Shown: in pieces, positions 8,074-17,405 of the stretch
Layout of the letters: every line of letters begins with the position of its first letter
Numbering within the stretch: the first letter of the stretch is position 1
Assembly: GCA_009843505.1 (NCBI GenBank)
Contig: VYDI01000034.1
Coordinates: 620,001-684,000, forward strand
Source of the DNA: Holophagales bacterium
GTDB lineage: Bacteria; Acidobacteriota; Thermoanaerobaculia; Multivoradales; Multivoraceae
Reading direction: 5' to 3'
Length of the DNA stretch: 64,000 bases
The notes under the pieces: model-generated
Databases searched by the model: none
Told to the model about the DNA's origin: nothing
What the model saw: the letters and a program-made list of their open reading frames with translations, nothing else
Made by a program: the position numbers and the translations under genes

Positions 8074-9368
8074 AGCACGACCCGGCGGATGTCGGCGAGC
8101 ACCGAGCACAGGTGGGTCGTGAAGCGCACTGCGTAAGCGCCGTCGATCACCCGGTGGTCGTACGACAGCGAGACCGGCAGCATGAGCCGCGGCGCCAGAC
8201 CCGCGCCGATGTAGACCGGCCGCCGCACGGCACGCGAGACGCCCAGGATCCCCACTTCCGGCGCGTTGACGATCGGCGTGAAGGCGGTGCCGCCAATGCC
8301 GCCCAGGCTCGAAATCGTGAAGGTGGCCCCCTGAATGTCGGCTGGCCGGAGCTTCCGCTCCCGCGCGCGGCCGCTGACCTCGCCCAGCTCGCCCGCCAGG
8401 GCGTAAACGCTCTTCCGGTCGACGTCCCGCACCACCGGCACGACGAGACCGTCCGGCGTATCGACCGCCACCCCCAGGTGGAAGTAGCGCTTGAGGATCA
8501 ACGACTCGCCATCGGGCGCCAGCGACGAGTTCATCTCCGGGAACTCGGCGAGCGACGCCGCCACCGCCTTCATCAGGAAGGCCAGCAGCGTGAGCCGGAC
8601 GCCGCGTTCGCGCGCCTCGTCCAGGTGGGCGCGCCGGAACGCCTCCAGGTCCGTGATGTCCGCCTCGTCGTGCTGGGTCACGTGCGGGACGTTGAGCCAG
8701 CTCCGCTGGAGGCTCGCCGCCGACAGCCTGCGGATCCGGCCGAGCGGCTTCGACTCGATCGGACCGAACTTCGAGAAGTCGATCTCCGGGACCGGCGGAA
8801 TGCCCGCGCCAGCTGCCGGTCCACGGCCCGTCATGACCTCCTTGACGAAGGCTTCCACGTCCTCGCGCAGGATCCGGCCCTTGGCGCCGCTGCCGGACAC
8901 ACTCGTGAGATCAGCGCCGAGCAGACGGGCGAACCTCCGCACCGCCGGGCTTGCGTGCGGCGGACTGGTCGACGTGGCGGGACCGCCCCTGGCCGGTGGC
9001 GGCGGCCGCCGTCGCGAGGGCGACGGACGGGGCGCCGCGGAAGGCGCAGGCACGGTCGCCTCCACGGTGGTCGGCTCCGACTCCTCGGACGGCCCGGCCG
9101 TCTCTTCCCGTTCCTCTGCCGGCAGCTCGACCGCTTCGATCGTCAGGATCAGGTCGCCCTCGCCTACCTGGCCGCCGAGCTCGACCGCGATCTCGACCAC
9201 CCGGCCGGCGGCTGGAGACGGCACCTCCATCGAAGCCTTGTCGCTCTCCAGCGTGATGAGGGACTGGTCGACCGAAACGTCGTCGCCCACGGCGACCAGC
9301 ACCTCGACCACGTCGACCTGATCGAAGTCGCCGATGTCGGGGACGACGACGGGAACCTTGTCGCTCAC
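8070..9368 (-). CDS. aceF: Pyruvate dehydrogenase E2, dihydrolipoamide acetyltransferase
   Basis: A 432-residue E2 core protein that transfers the acetyl group from lipoamide to CoA. It has one lipoyl domain (residues 1-80, K44 in LESDKASMEVP), a Pro/Ala/Arg-rich linker, a peripheral subunit-binding domain (ASPAVRRFARLLGADL with GAKGRILREDVEAF), and a catalytic domain ending with the active-site YDHRVIDGAYAVRF. It has only one lipoyl domain where E. coli AceF has three; the extra lipoyl domain on E3 may compensate. It overlaps aceE by 4 bp (ATGA) and lpd by 4 bp at its stop, so E1, E2 and E3 are translationally coupled in order. Confidence 0.95.
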   Translation of the reverse strand: MSDKVPVVVPDIGDFDQVDVVEVLVAVGDDVSVDQSLITLESDKASMEVPSPAAGRVVEIAVELGGQVGEGDLILTIEAVELPAEEREETAGPSEESEPTTVEATVPAPSAAPRPSPSRRRPPPPARGGPATSTSPPHASPAVRRFARLLGADLTSVSGSGAKGRILREDVEAFVKEVMTGRGPAAGAGIPPVPEIDFSKFGPIESKPLGRIRRLSAASLQRSWLNVPHVTQHDEADITDLEAFRRAHLDEARERGVRLTLLAFLMKAVAASLAEFPEMNSSLAPDGESLILKRYFHLGVAVDTPDGLVVPVVRDVDRKSVYALAGELGEVSGRARERKLRPADIQGATFTISSLGGIGGTAFTPIVNAPEVGILGVSRAVRRPVYIGAGLAPRLMLPVSLSYDHRVIDGAYAVRFTTHLCSVLADIRRVVL

Positions 9369-12055
9369 GCGGTGGCCGGGTTCGGTGCGTTCGGGTCGAT
9401 GCCGTAGGCAGCGATCGCCTTCGCCGGCGCCTCGGACTCGATCTCGCCGTTCTCGGCCAGGGAGGCCAGCGCCGCGACCACGATGTGCCGGCGGTCGACC
9501 TCGAAGAAGGCCCGCAACTGCTCACGAGTGTCGCTGCGGCCGAAGCCGTCGGTGCCGAGCGTGCGGTAGGGGCCCGGAACGAAGGCGCGGATCTGGTCCG
9601 TGTAGACCTTCATGTAGTCGCTCGCGGCGACGGTGACGCCGCCGCGCCCGGTCAGGCACTGCCGGACGTAGGACACTCTCTTCTCCTCGCCCGGATGGAG
9701 GCGGTTCCAGCGTTCCACCTCGATGCCGTCGCGCCGCAGCCTGTTGAAGCTGGTCGCCGACCACACCTCGGTGGACACCTTCCAGTCCTCCTCCAGCATC
9801 TCGGCGGCGGCCTCCGCCTCGCGCAGAATCGCGCCTGAACCGAGCAGCGTGGCGCGCTTCCGATGCCGCGAACCGGGTCGGATCCGGTAGAGCCCGCGCC
9901 GGATTCCGTCCTCGGCGCCCTCGGGCATCCTCGGGTGCTCGTAGTTCTCGTTCAGCGTCGTCAGGTAGTAGAAGACCGGTTCGCCGTCCGCGTACATCCG
10001 GCGCAACCCGTCCTGGAGAATGACGGCCAGCTCGTACGCGTAGGTCGGGTCGTAGGAGACGCAGTTCGGCACCGTCGACGCGGCCAGGTGACTGTGGCCG
10101 TCCTGGTGCTGCAGACCTTCGCCGTTCAGGGTCGTCCGACCGGAGGTGCCGCCGATCAGGAAACCCCGCGCCTGCATGTCGGCGGCGGCCCAGATCAGGT
10201 CGCCCACCCGCTGGAATCCGAACATCGAGTAGAAGATGAAGAACGGGATCATGTGGAAGCCGTGGTTCGCGGCCGAGGTGCCCGCCGCCATCCAGGAGCA
10301 GAGCGCTCCCGCCTCGTTGATCCCCTCCTGGAGGATCTGGCCGTCGCGGGCCTCCTTGTACGGCGCGATCTTGTGGGCGTCGACCGGTTCGTAGAGCTGG
10401 CCGGTCGGCGCGTAGATGCCGAGCTGCCGGAACATGCCCTCCATGCCGAAGGTGCGCGCCTCGTCAGCGACGATCGGCACCAGGCGGTTGCGGATCGCCG
10501 GGTCCCTGGTGAGCAGGGTCAGCAGCCGCACGAAGGCCATCGTGGTCGAGAAAGCGCGGCCGCGACTGGACCGAAGCAGGGCGTCGAAGGCGGAGAGGTC
10601 GGGCACCTCGAGCGGCGCGGCCTCGACCTCCCGCGCCGGCAGGTAGCCGCCCAGGGCCTCGCGGCGCTCCTTCAGGTAGCGAACCTCAGGACTGTCGTCC
10701 GGTGGCCGGTAGAAGGGGGTTTCCTCCAGCTCCTCGTCCGAGACCGGGATGTCGAGCCGGTCGCGGAAACCCATCAGGGCTCGCAGTCCCATCTTCTTCT
10801 GCTGGTGGGTGATGTTCATCCCCTCACCCGCTTCGCCCATGCCGTAGCCCTTGACCGTCTTGGCCAGGATGACGGTGGGCTGACCGGTGTGCTTCATGGC
10901 CGCCGCATAGGCGGCGTAGATCTTGTGCGGATCGTGGCCGCCGCGGTTCAGCCGCCAGATGTCCTCGTCGGTCAGGTGGGCGACCATCGCCTTGAGCTCC
11001 GGGTACTTGCCGAAGAAGTGCTCGCGCACGAAACCGCCGTCCTGACTGGCCTTGTAGGCCTGGTACTCGCCGTCGACCGCCTCCTCCATACGCCGACGCA
11101 GCAGCCCGTGACGGTCGCGGGCGAGCAACGGATCCCAGTAGGAGCCCCAGACCAGCTTGATCACGTTCCAGCCGGCGCCGCGGAACACGGCCTCGAGTTC
11201 CTGGATGATCTTGCCGTTGCCGCGCACCGGACCGTCCAGCCGCTGCAGGTTGCAGTTGACGACGAAGATGAGGTTGTCGAGGTTCTCCCTCGAGGCCAGC
11301 GAGATGGATCCCAGGGACTCCGGCTCGTCCATCTCGCCGTCGCCCATGAAGGCCCAGACCTTGCGCCCCTCGGTGTCGACCAGGCCGCGGTTGTGGAGGT
11401 ACTTCATGAACCGCGCCTGGAAGATCGCCATCAACGGGCCGAGCCCCATCGACACGGTCGGGTACTGCCAGAAGCTCGGCATCAGCCAGGGATGGGGGTA
11501 GGACGACAGGCCGCCGGGCCGCGCCTCGCGCCGGAACCGGAGCAGTTCCTCCTCGCTCAGACGGCCCTCCAGGAAGGCGCGCGCGTAGATGCCCGGCGAA
11601 GAGTGCCCCTGGACCATGACCAGGTCGCCGCCGTGCTGCTCCGACGGGGCGTGGAAGAAGTGGTTGAAGCCGACGTCGTAGAGAGTGGCGGCGGAGGCGA
11701 AGGACGCGATGTGTCCGCCCAGTCCCTCGTAGTCGTGGTTCGCGCGGACCACCATCGCCATCGCGTTCCAGCGGACGATGCTGCGGATCCGCCACTCGAT
11801 GTCCGCGTCGCCCGGCAACGGTTCCTGCGCCTGCACCGGGATCGTGTTCAGGTAGGCGGTGGTCGCCTTGTAGGGCAGGTAGGCGCCCGACCTCCGCGCC
11901 TTGTCCACCAGGGTCTCGAGCAGAAAGTGCGCGCGCTCCGGCCCTTCGCGCTCCATCACCGCGTCCAGGGCCTCGAGCCACTCGGCCGTCTCGGCCGGGT
12001 CGACGTCCTGGCGGGCCGGGTCCGTCCTTGGCCTGTTTGTGGGATCCATGTCCAT
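9365..12055 (-). CDS. aceE: Pyruvate dehydrogenase E1, homodimeric type
   Basis: An 896-residue thiamine-diphosphate enzyme that decarboxylates pyruvate and acetylates the E2 lipoyl group; E. coli AceE has 887 residues. Landmarks are the N-terminal ETAEWLEALDAV, the ThDP/Mg motif beginning GDGEMDEPES near residue 240, the GHDPHKIYAAYAAA block, and the family C-terminal block VPGPYRTLGTDGFGRSDTR. Start is the first of two near-adjacent ATGs (MDMDP). It is the first gene of a minus-strand operon aceE-aceF-lpd-hslR. It is divergent from the riboswitch-controlled thiC gene, which makes an intermediate of its own cofactor. Confidence 0.96.
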   Translation of the reverse strand: MDMDPTNRPRTDPARQDVDPAETAEWLEALDAVMEREGPERAHFLLETLVDKARRSGAYLPYKATTAYLNTIPVQAQEPLPGDADIEWRIRSIVRWNAMAMVVRANHDYEGLGGHIASFASAATLYDVGFNHFFHAPSEQHGGDLVMVQGHSSPGIYARAFLEGRLSEEELLRFRREARPGGLSSYPHPWLMPSFWQYPTVSMGLGPLMAIFQARFMKYLHNRGLVDTEGRKVWAFMGDGEMDEPESLGSISLASRENLDNLIFVVNCNLQRLDGPVRGNGKIIQELEAVFRGAGWNVIKLVWGSYWDPLLARDRHGLLRRRMEEAVDGEYQAYKASQDGGFVREHFFGKYPELKAMVAHLTDEDIWRLNRGGHDPHKIYAAYAAAMKHTGQPTVILAKTVKGYGMGEAGEGMNITHQQKKMGLRALMGFRDRLDIPVSDEELEETPFYRPPDDSPEVRYLKERREALGGYLPAREVEAAPLEVPDLSAFDALLRSSRGRAFSTTMAFVRLLTLLTRDPAIRNRLVPIVADEARTFGMEGMFRQLGIYAPTGQLYEPVDAHKIAPYKEARDGQILQEGINEAGALCSWMAAGTSAANHGFHMIPFFIFYSMFGFQRVGDLIWAAADMQARGFLIGGTSGRTTLNGEGLQHQDGHSHLAASTVPNCVSYDPTYAYELAVILQDGLRRMYADGEPVFYYLTTLNENYEHPRMPEGAEDGIRRGLYRIRPGSRHRKRATLLGSGAILREAEAAAEMLEEDWKVSTEVWSATSFNRLRRDGIEVERWNRLHPGEEKRVSYVRQCLTGRGGVTVAASDYMKVYTDQIRAFVPGPYRTLGTDGFGRSDTREQLRAFFEVDRRHIVVAALASLAENGEIESEAPAKAIAAYGIDPNAPNPATA

Positions 12056-12079
12056 CTCGATGCGTACCGAGGCGCTTCG

Positions 12080-12085
12080 ATTCTA
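12080..12085 (-). promoter_or_regulatory. Putative -10 (TAGAAT) of the aceE operon
   Basis: TAGAAT on the minus strand lies 24 nt upstream of the aceE ATG (12055), giving a short leader of about 17 nt. No convincing -35. Confidence 0.4.
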
Positions 12086-12151
12086 TTCGCCCGATCGGTC
12101 CGGCCGCCGTCCGGACGACGCCTGCCGGACCCGTGCAAACGCAACGGCTGC

Positions 12152-12157
12152 TATCGT
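12152..12157 (+). promoter_or_regulatory. Putative -10 (TATCGT) of thiC
   Basis: TATCGT ends about 9 nt before the first paired base of the TPP aptamer at 12167, so the predicted transcript starts almost exactly where the riboswitch begins. Confidence 0.45.
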
Positions 12158-12166
12158 GGCCCGCAC

Positions 12167-14176
<2,010 letters not shown>

Positions 14177-14191
14177 AGGCGGACGGCGCGC

Positions 14192-14197
14192 TAACAT
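14192..14197 (+). promoter_or_regulatory. Putative -10 (TAACAT), leaderless arrangement
   Basis: TAACAT lies in the 30-bp gap between thiC and the kinase gene and ends 9 nt before ATG 14207. It would let the kinase be expressed independently of the thiC riboswitch. Confidence 0.4.
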
Positions 14198-14206
14198 GCG
14201 CCGCCG

Positions 14207-15265
14207 ATGACGGAAAGCCGCCAGGAGAAGTTCTCGGGAACGAGGGAGGTCGCGGAGCGCCTCAGCTTCGACCTGGCGCCACTTCAGCGCTACCTCGAAG
14301 AGCACGTCGAAGGATTCTCGGGCGACCTCCAGGTCCAGCAGTTCAGGGGCGGCCAGTCCTGCCCCACCTACCTGCTCGAGGCCGGCGGCAAGAGCTACGT
14401 GCTGCGCCGCAAGCCGCCGGGAAAGCTGCTGCCGTCGGCGCATGCGGTGGACCGCGAGTACCGCGTGATGACGGCGCTCCGCGACACCGGCGTTCCCGTC
14501 CCGCGCACCTACTGTCTGTGCACCGACGAGTCGGTGGTCGGCACGATGTTCTTCGTGATGGAGCACGTGAAGGGCCGGATCCTCTGGGAAGCGCTGCTGC
14601 CGGGAATGGAACCGGCCGAGCGCTCCGCGATCTACGACGCAATGAACCGGACCCTGGCCAGGCTGCACGAGGTCGACTACGAGGCGGTCGGGCTCTCCAG
14701 CTACGGCAAGCCCGGCAACTACTTCGCGCGCCAGATCCACCGGTGGACCAAGCAGTACCTGGCCTCGGAGACCCGGGACATCCCGGCGATGAACGCGCTG
14801 ATCGAGTGGCTGCCGGCCAACATCCCGGCCGGCGACGAGACGACGATCGTCCACGGTGACTTCCGGCTCGACAACATGATCCTCCACCCGGAACGGGCCG
14901 AGGTGATCGCCATCCTCGACTGGGAACTGGGCACGCTCGGCCACCCGCTGGCGGACTTCAGCTACCACACGATGCAGTGGGAGATCCCGAAGGACAAGGG
15001 CGGACTCAAGGGCCGCGACCTGGAGGCGCTCGGCATCCCGACCCTCGAGACCTACCGGGACGCCTACTGCCGCCGGACCGGCCGCGACGGCATCGCGCAC
15101 TGGAACTTCTACCTCGCCTACAACCTCTTCCGCAGCGCGGGCATCGCCCAGGGAATCGCCGGCCGGGTCCGGGACGGCACGGCCGCCAGCGCCCACGCGA
15201 ATGAAGTCGGCGAGTCGGTGCCGCGGACGGCCGGACTGGCCTGGGACGTCGCTCAGCGGGCTTGA
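14207..15265 (+). CDS. ACAD10/11-type phosphotransferase (likely 4-hydroxyacyl-CoA kinase)
   Basis: A 352-residue aminoglycoside-phosphotransferase-fold kinase. It has the N-lobe motif FRGGQSCPTYLLEAGGKSYV with LRRKPPGKLLPSAHAVDREY, the hinge FFVMEHVKGRI, the catalytic loop IVHGDFRLDNMI, and the metal motif LDWELGTLGHPLAD. These strings match, from memory, the kinase half of vertebrate ACAD10/ACAD11 and the bacterial LvaA type. Those kinases phosphorylate the hydroxyl of 4-hydroxyacyl-CoA so that it can be removed. I therefore infer a role in hydroxy-acid breakdown, not antibiotic resistance or thiamine salvage, although it follows thiC by 30 bp. No acyl-CoA dehydrogenase partner is in the window. 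Confidence 0.8.
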   Translation: MTESRQEKFSGTREVAERLSFDLAPLQRYLEEHVEGFSGDLQVQQFRGGQSCPTYLLEAGGKSYVLRRKPPGKLLPSAHAVDREYRVMTALRDTGVPVPRTYCLCTDESVVGTMFFVMEHVKGRILWEALLPGMEPAERSAIYDAMNRTLARLHEVDYEAVGLSSYGKPGNYFARQIHRWTKQYLASETRDIPAMNALIEWLPANIPAGDETTIVHGDFRLDNMILHPERAEVIAILDWELGTLGHPLADFSYHTMQWEIPKDKGGLKGRDLEALGIPTLETYRDAYCRRTGRDGIAHWNFYLAYNLFRSAGIAQGIAGRVRDGTAASAHANEVGESVPRTAGLAWDVAQRA

Positions 15266-15314
15266 ACCGCGAGCCCGGTTCCTCCGTAGAAGACACCGGG
15301 CCTCCGGCTCCTCC

Positions 15315-15320
15315 TATACT
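15315..15320 (+). promoter_or_regulatory. Putative -10 (TATACT) of the exporter operon
   Basis: TATACT lies 21 nt upstream of ATG 15342. No -35 and no Shine-Dalgarno sequence are evident between it and the start codon. Confidence 0.4.
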
Positions 15321-15341
15321 CCGACCGCCCCGGCCCTCCCG

Positions 15342-16640
15342 ATGGACTGGACCGCCATTCGCCTGCTCTATCTGAGCGAACTCCGCGCCGCCCTGCGCGA
15401 GCGGGCCGTTCTGATCAACGGGATCCTCATCCCGCTTCTGATGTACCCGCTGATGATGTGGGTCATGTTCTCGGGCATCCTGTTCGTCACGGCGCGCTTC
15501 GAGAGTTTCGCTTCGCGGGTCGAGATCGCGGGTCTGCCGGCGGAGCACCGGGGCCTGCTCGAACGGCTCGAAGAGGACGAAGGGCGGATCGAGATCACGG
15601 AGGTCGAGGCGCAGGCGGGAACCGCTGCTGCCGCGTACCGGGAGGGCGTCGAGAACCGCCTGCTGGCCGGCGAACTCGACGCCGCCCTGATCTTCGAAAC
15701 CACCGTGGATCCTCCCGGCAACGCCGAGGTCTCGCTGCTGAGCAACGGCTCGAGCGACCAGTCGCAGGCCGCCCGTGGTCGACTGGAAAGGGCGCTCTCG
15801 GCGGAACGATCGGTCTGGCTGGACCGGATCGCCGAACAGCACGGCCTCGAAGGCGCCGAGTGGCAGGTCTTCGACTTGCGCTCGAACAACCTCGCCACGG
15901 GCCGCCAGATGGGGCAGTTCCTGATGGGGATGATGATCCCGCTTTTCTTCGTCCTCATGATCGCGAACGGCTGCGTCTACCCGGCCATCGACTCGACCGC
16001 CGGTGAACGCGAGCGGAACACCTGGGAGACCACCAGCACGCTCGCCACCCGGCGCATCCATGTCGTCACCGCGAAGTACCTCTACGTGGCCACGATGGGC
16101 CTTGTCGCCGGAGCCCTCAACGCAGCCGCCATGGTCGTCTCCTTCCGCTCCTTCCTCGGGCCGCTGCTTGCCCGGATGGGAGGCGGAGGGGGAAGCGGCT
16201 TCGCCTTCGAGCTGCCTCTGACCTCGCTGCCGATTCTCTTCCTGACCGCCGTCCTGCTGGGAGCCCTGATCGCCGCCGCGATGATGATCCTCGCCGCCTT
16301 CGCCCGTACTTTCAAGGAAGGTCAATCCATGGTCACGCCGGTGATCCTGCTGGTCATCTTCCCGGTCGTGGTACTGAACGACCCGAGCATGGAGTTCACG
16401 CCGGCGCTGGCCGGCATCCCGGTGGTCAACGTCGTGCTGCTGCTCCGCCAGGCGATCGCCGGCAACGTCCTCTGGCTGCAGCTCGGAATCACCGTCCTGG
16501 CGAACGGCGCCGCCATCGCGGCCTGCCTGTGGCTTGCATCGCGCATCCTGCGGGTCGAGGAGATCGCCACCGGCTCCTTCGAGGGCAACCTGTTCCAGTT
16601 CCTGCGTCAGCACTGGCGACCGGCGGGAGGTAAGGCGTGA
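15342..16640 (+). CDS. ABC-2 type exporter permease (NatB-like)
   Basis: A 432-residue membrane permease. There is one membrane segment near residues 22-45, a soluble extracytoplasmic domain of about 130 residues, then five or so hydrophobic segments from about residue 190 (MGMMIPLFFVLMIANGCVYPAIDS onward), ending with a cytoplasmic tail. The motif GERERNTWETTSTLATRR after the second membrane segment is the coupling region of NatB/ABC-2 permeases. Start ATG 15342 is preferred: earlier in-frame codons would overlap the kinase gene and give an uncharacteristic Arg-rich leader. The stop overlaps the ATPase start by 4 bp. The substrate is unknown; NatAB in Bacillus exports sodium. Confidence 0.85.
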   Translation: MDWTAIRLLYLSELRAALRERAVLINGILIPLLMYPLMMWVMFSGILFVTARFESFASRVEIAGLPAEHRGLLERLEEDEGRIEITEVEAQAGTAAAAYREGVENRLLAGELDAALIFETTVDPPGNAEVSLLSNGSSDQSQAARGRLERALSAERSVWLDRIAEQHGLEGAEWQVFDLRSNNLATGRQMGQFLMGMMIPLFFVLMIANGCVYPAIDSTAGERERNTWETTSTLATRRIHVVTAKYLYVATMGLVAGALNAAAMVVSFRSFLGPLLARMGGGGGSGFAFELPLTSLPILFLTAVLLGALIAAAMMILAAFARTFKEGQSMVTPVILLVIFPVVVLNDPSMEFTPALAGIPVVNVVLLLRQAIAGNVLWLQLGITVLANGAAIAACLWLASRILRVEEIATGSFEGNLFQFLRQHWRPAGGKA

Positions 16641-17395
16641 GCACAGTCCAGGTCGAGGTCCAGGACCTGTCCAAGAACTTCTTTGATCAGTCCCGGGGCG
16701 AGGTACGAGCGGTCCAGGAAGTGAACTTCGAGTGCCGCAGCTCCGAGATCTTCGGCCTGCTCGGCGCCAACGGAGCGGGCAAGACGACGACGCTCAGGAT
16801 GATCTCGACCGTGCTGCAGCCGACGGCCGGAACCGCCCGCGTGCTTGGACACGACGTCGTCTCCGACCCGGTCGAGGTGCGTCGCAACCTCGGCTTCTAC
16901 TCCGCGAGCACCGCGCTCTATCCGCGGCTCACGGCACGCGAGACCCTGACCCTGTTCGCCCGCGTCAACAAGTACCCTGCCGAGCGGACGAGGAGCCGGG
17001 TCGAGGAGATGATCGAACGCTTCGGCCTCGGCGACTACGCCGGCGCGCGCATCGAGAAGCTATCGAGCGGCATGAAGCAGAAGGTGTCGATCGCCCGCAC
17101 GGTCGTCCACGATCCGCCGGTGCTCATCTTCGACGAGCCGACGGTCGGACTCGACGTGCTGAACGCCCTCGACCTGCAGAAGGCGATCCAGGAACTGCGC
17201 GAAGACGGCAAGGCGATCCTGTTCTCGACCCACATCATGAGCGAGGCCGAACGCCTGTGCGACCGGATCGCAATCATCGACAAGGGACGGATCCGCGCCT
17301 GCGACGACCTCGAGGGGCTGCGAGCCGCGACCTCGCAGCACTATCTCGAGGACATCTTCGTCCACTACGTCACCGGCAACGACACGACAGGCTGA
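16637..17395 (+). CDS. ABC transporter ATPase (NatA-like)
   Basis: A 252-residue nucleotide-binding subunit that powers the flanking permeases. It has Walker [10 protein letters not shown] (near residue 47), the Q-loop region with [17 protein letters not shown], the signature LSSGMKQKV, Walker [12 protein letters not shown] and the H-loop [13 protein letters not shown]. Start is GTG in a GTGA overlap with the preceding permease. The second permease starts 10 bp after the stop. The order permease-ATPase-permease suggests one heteromeric exporter. Confidence 0.92.
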   Translation: MSTVQVEVQDLSKNFFDQSRGEVRAVQEVNFECRSSEIFGLLGANGAGKTTTLRMISTVLQPTAGTARVLGHDVVSDPVEVRRNLGFYSASTALYPRLTARETLTLFARVNKYPAERTRSRVEEMIERFGLGDYAGARIEKLSSGMKQKVSIARTVVHDPPVLIFDEPTVGLDVLNALDLQKAIQELREDGKAILFSTHIMSEAERLCDRIAIIDKGRIRACDDLEGLRAATSQHYLEDIFVHYVTGNDTTG

Positions 17396-17405
17396 CGCGG
17401 GGCCG

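Noticed and set aside
14207..15265. Thiamine kinase (ThiK-like) role for the kinase after thiC
   Set aside because: Position suggests it, but the motif set matches ACAD10/11 and LvaA-type kinases much better.
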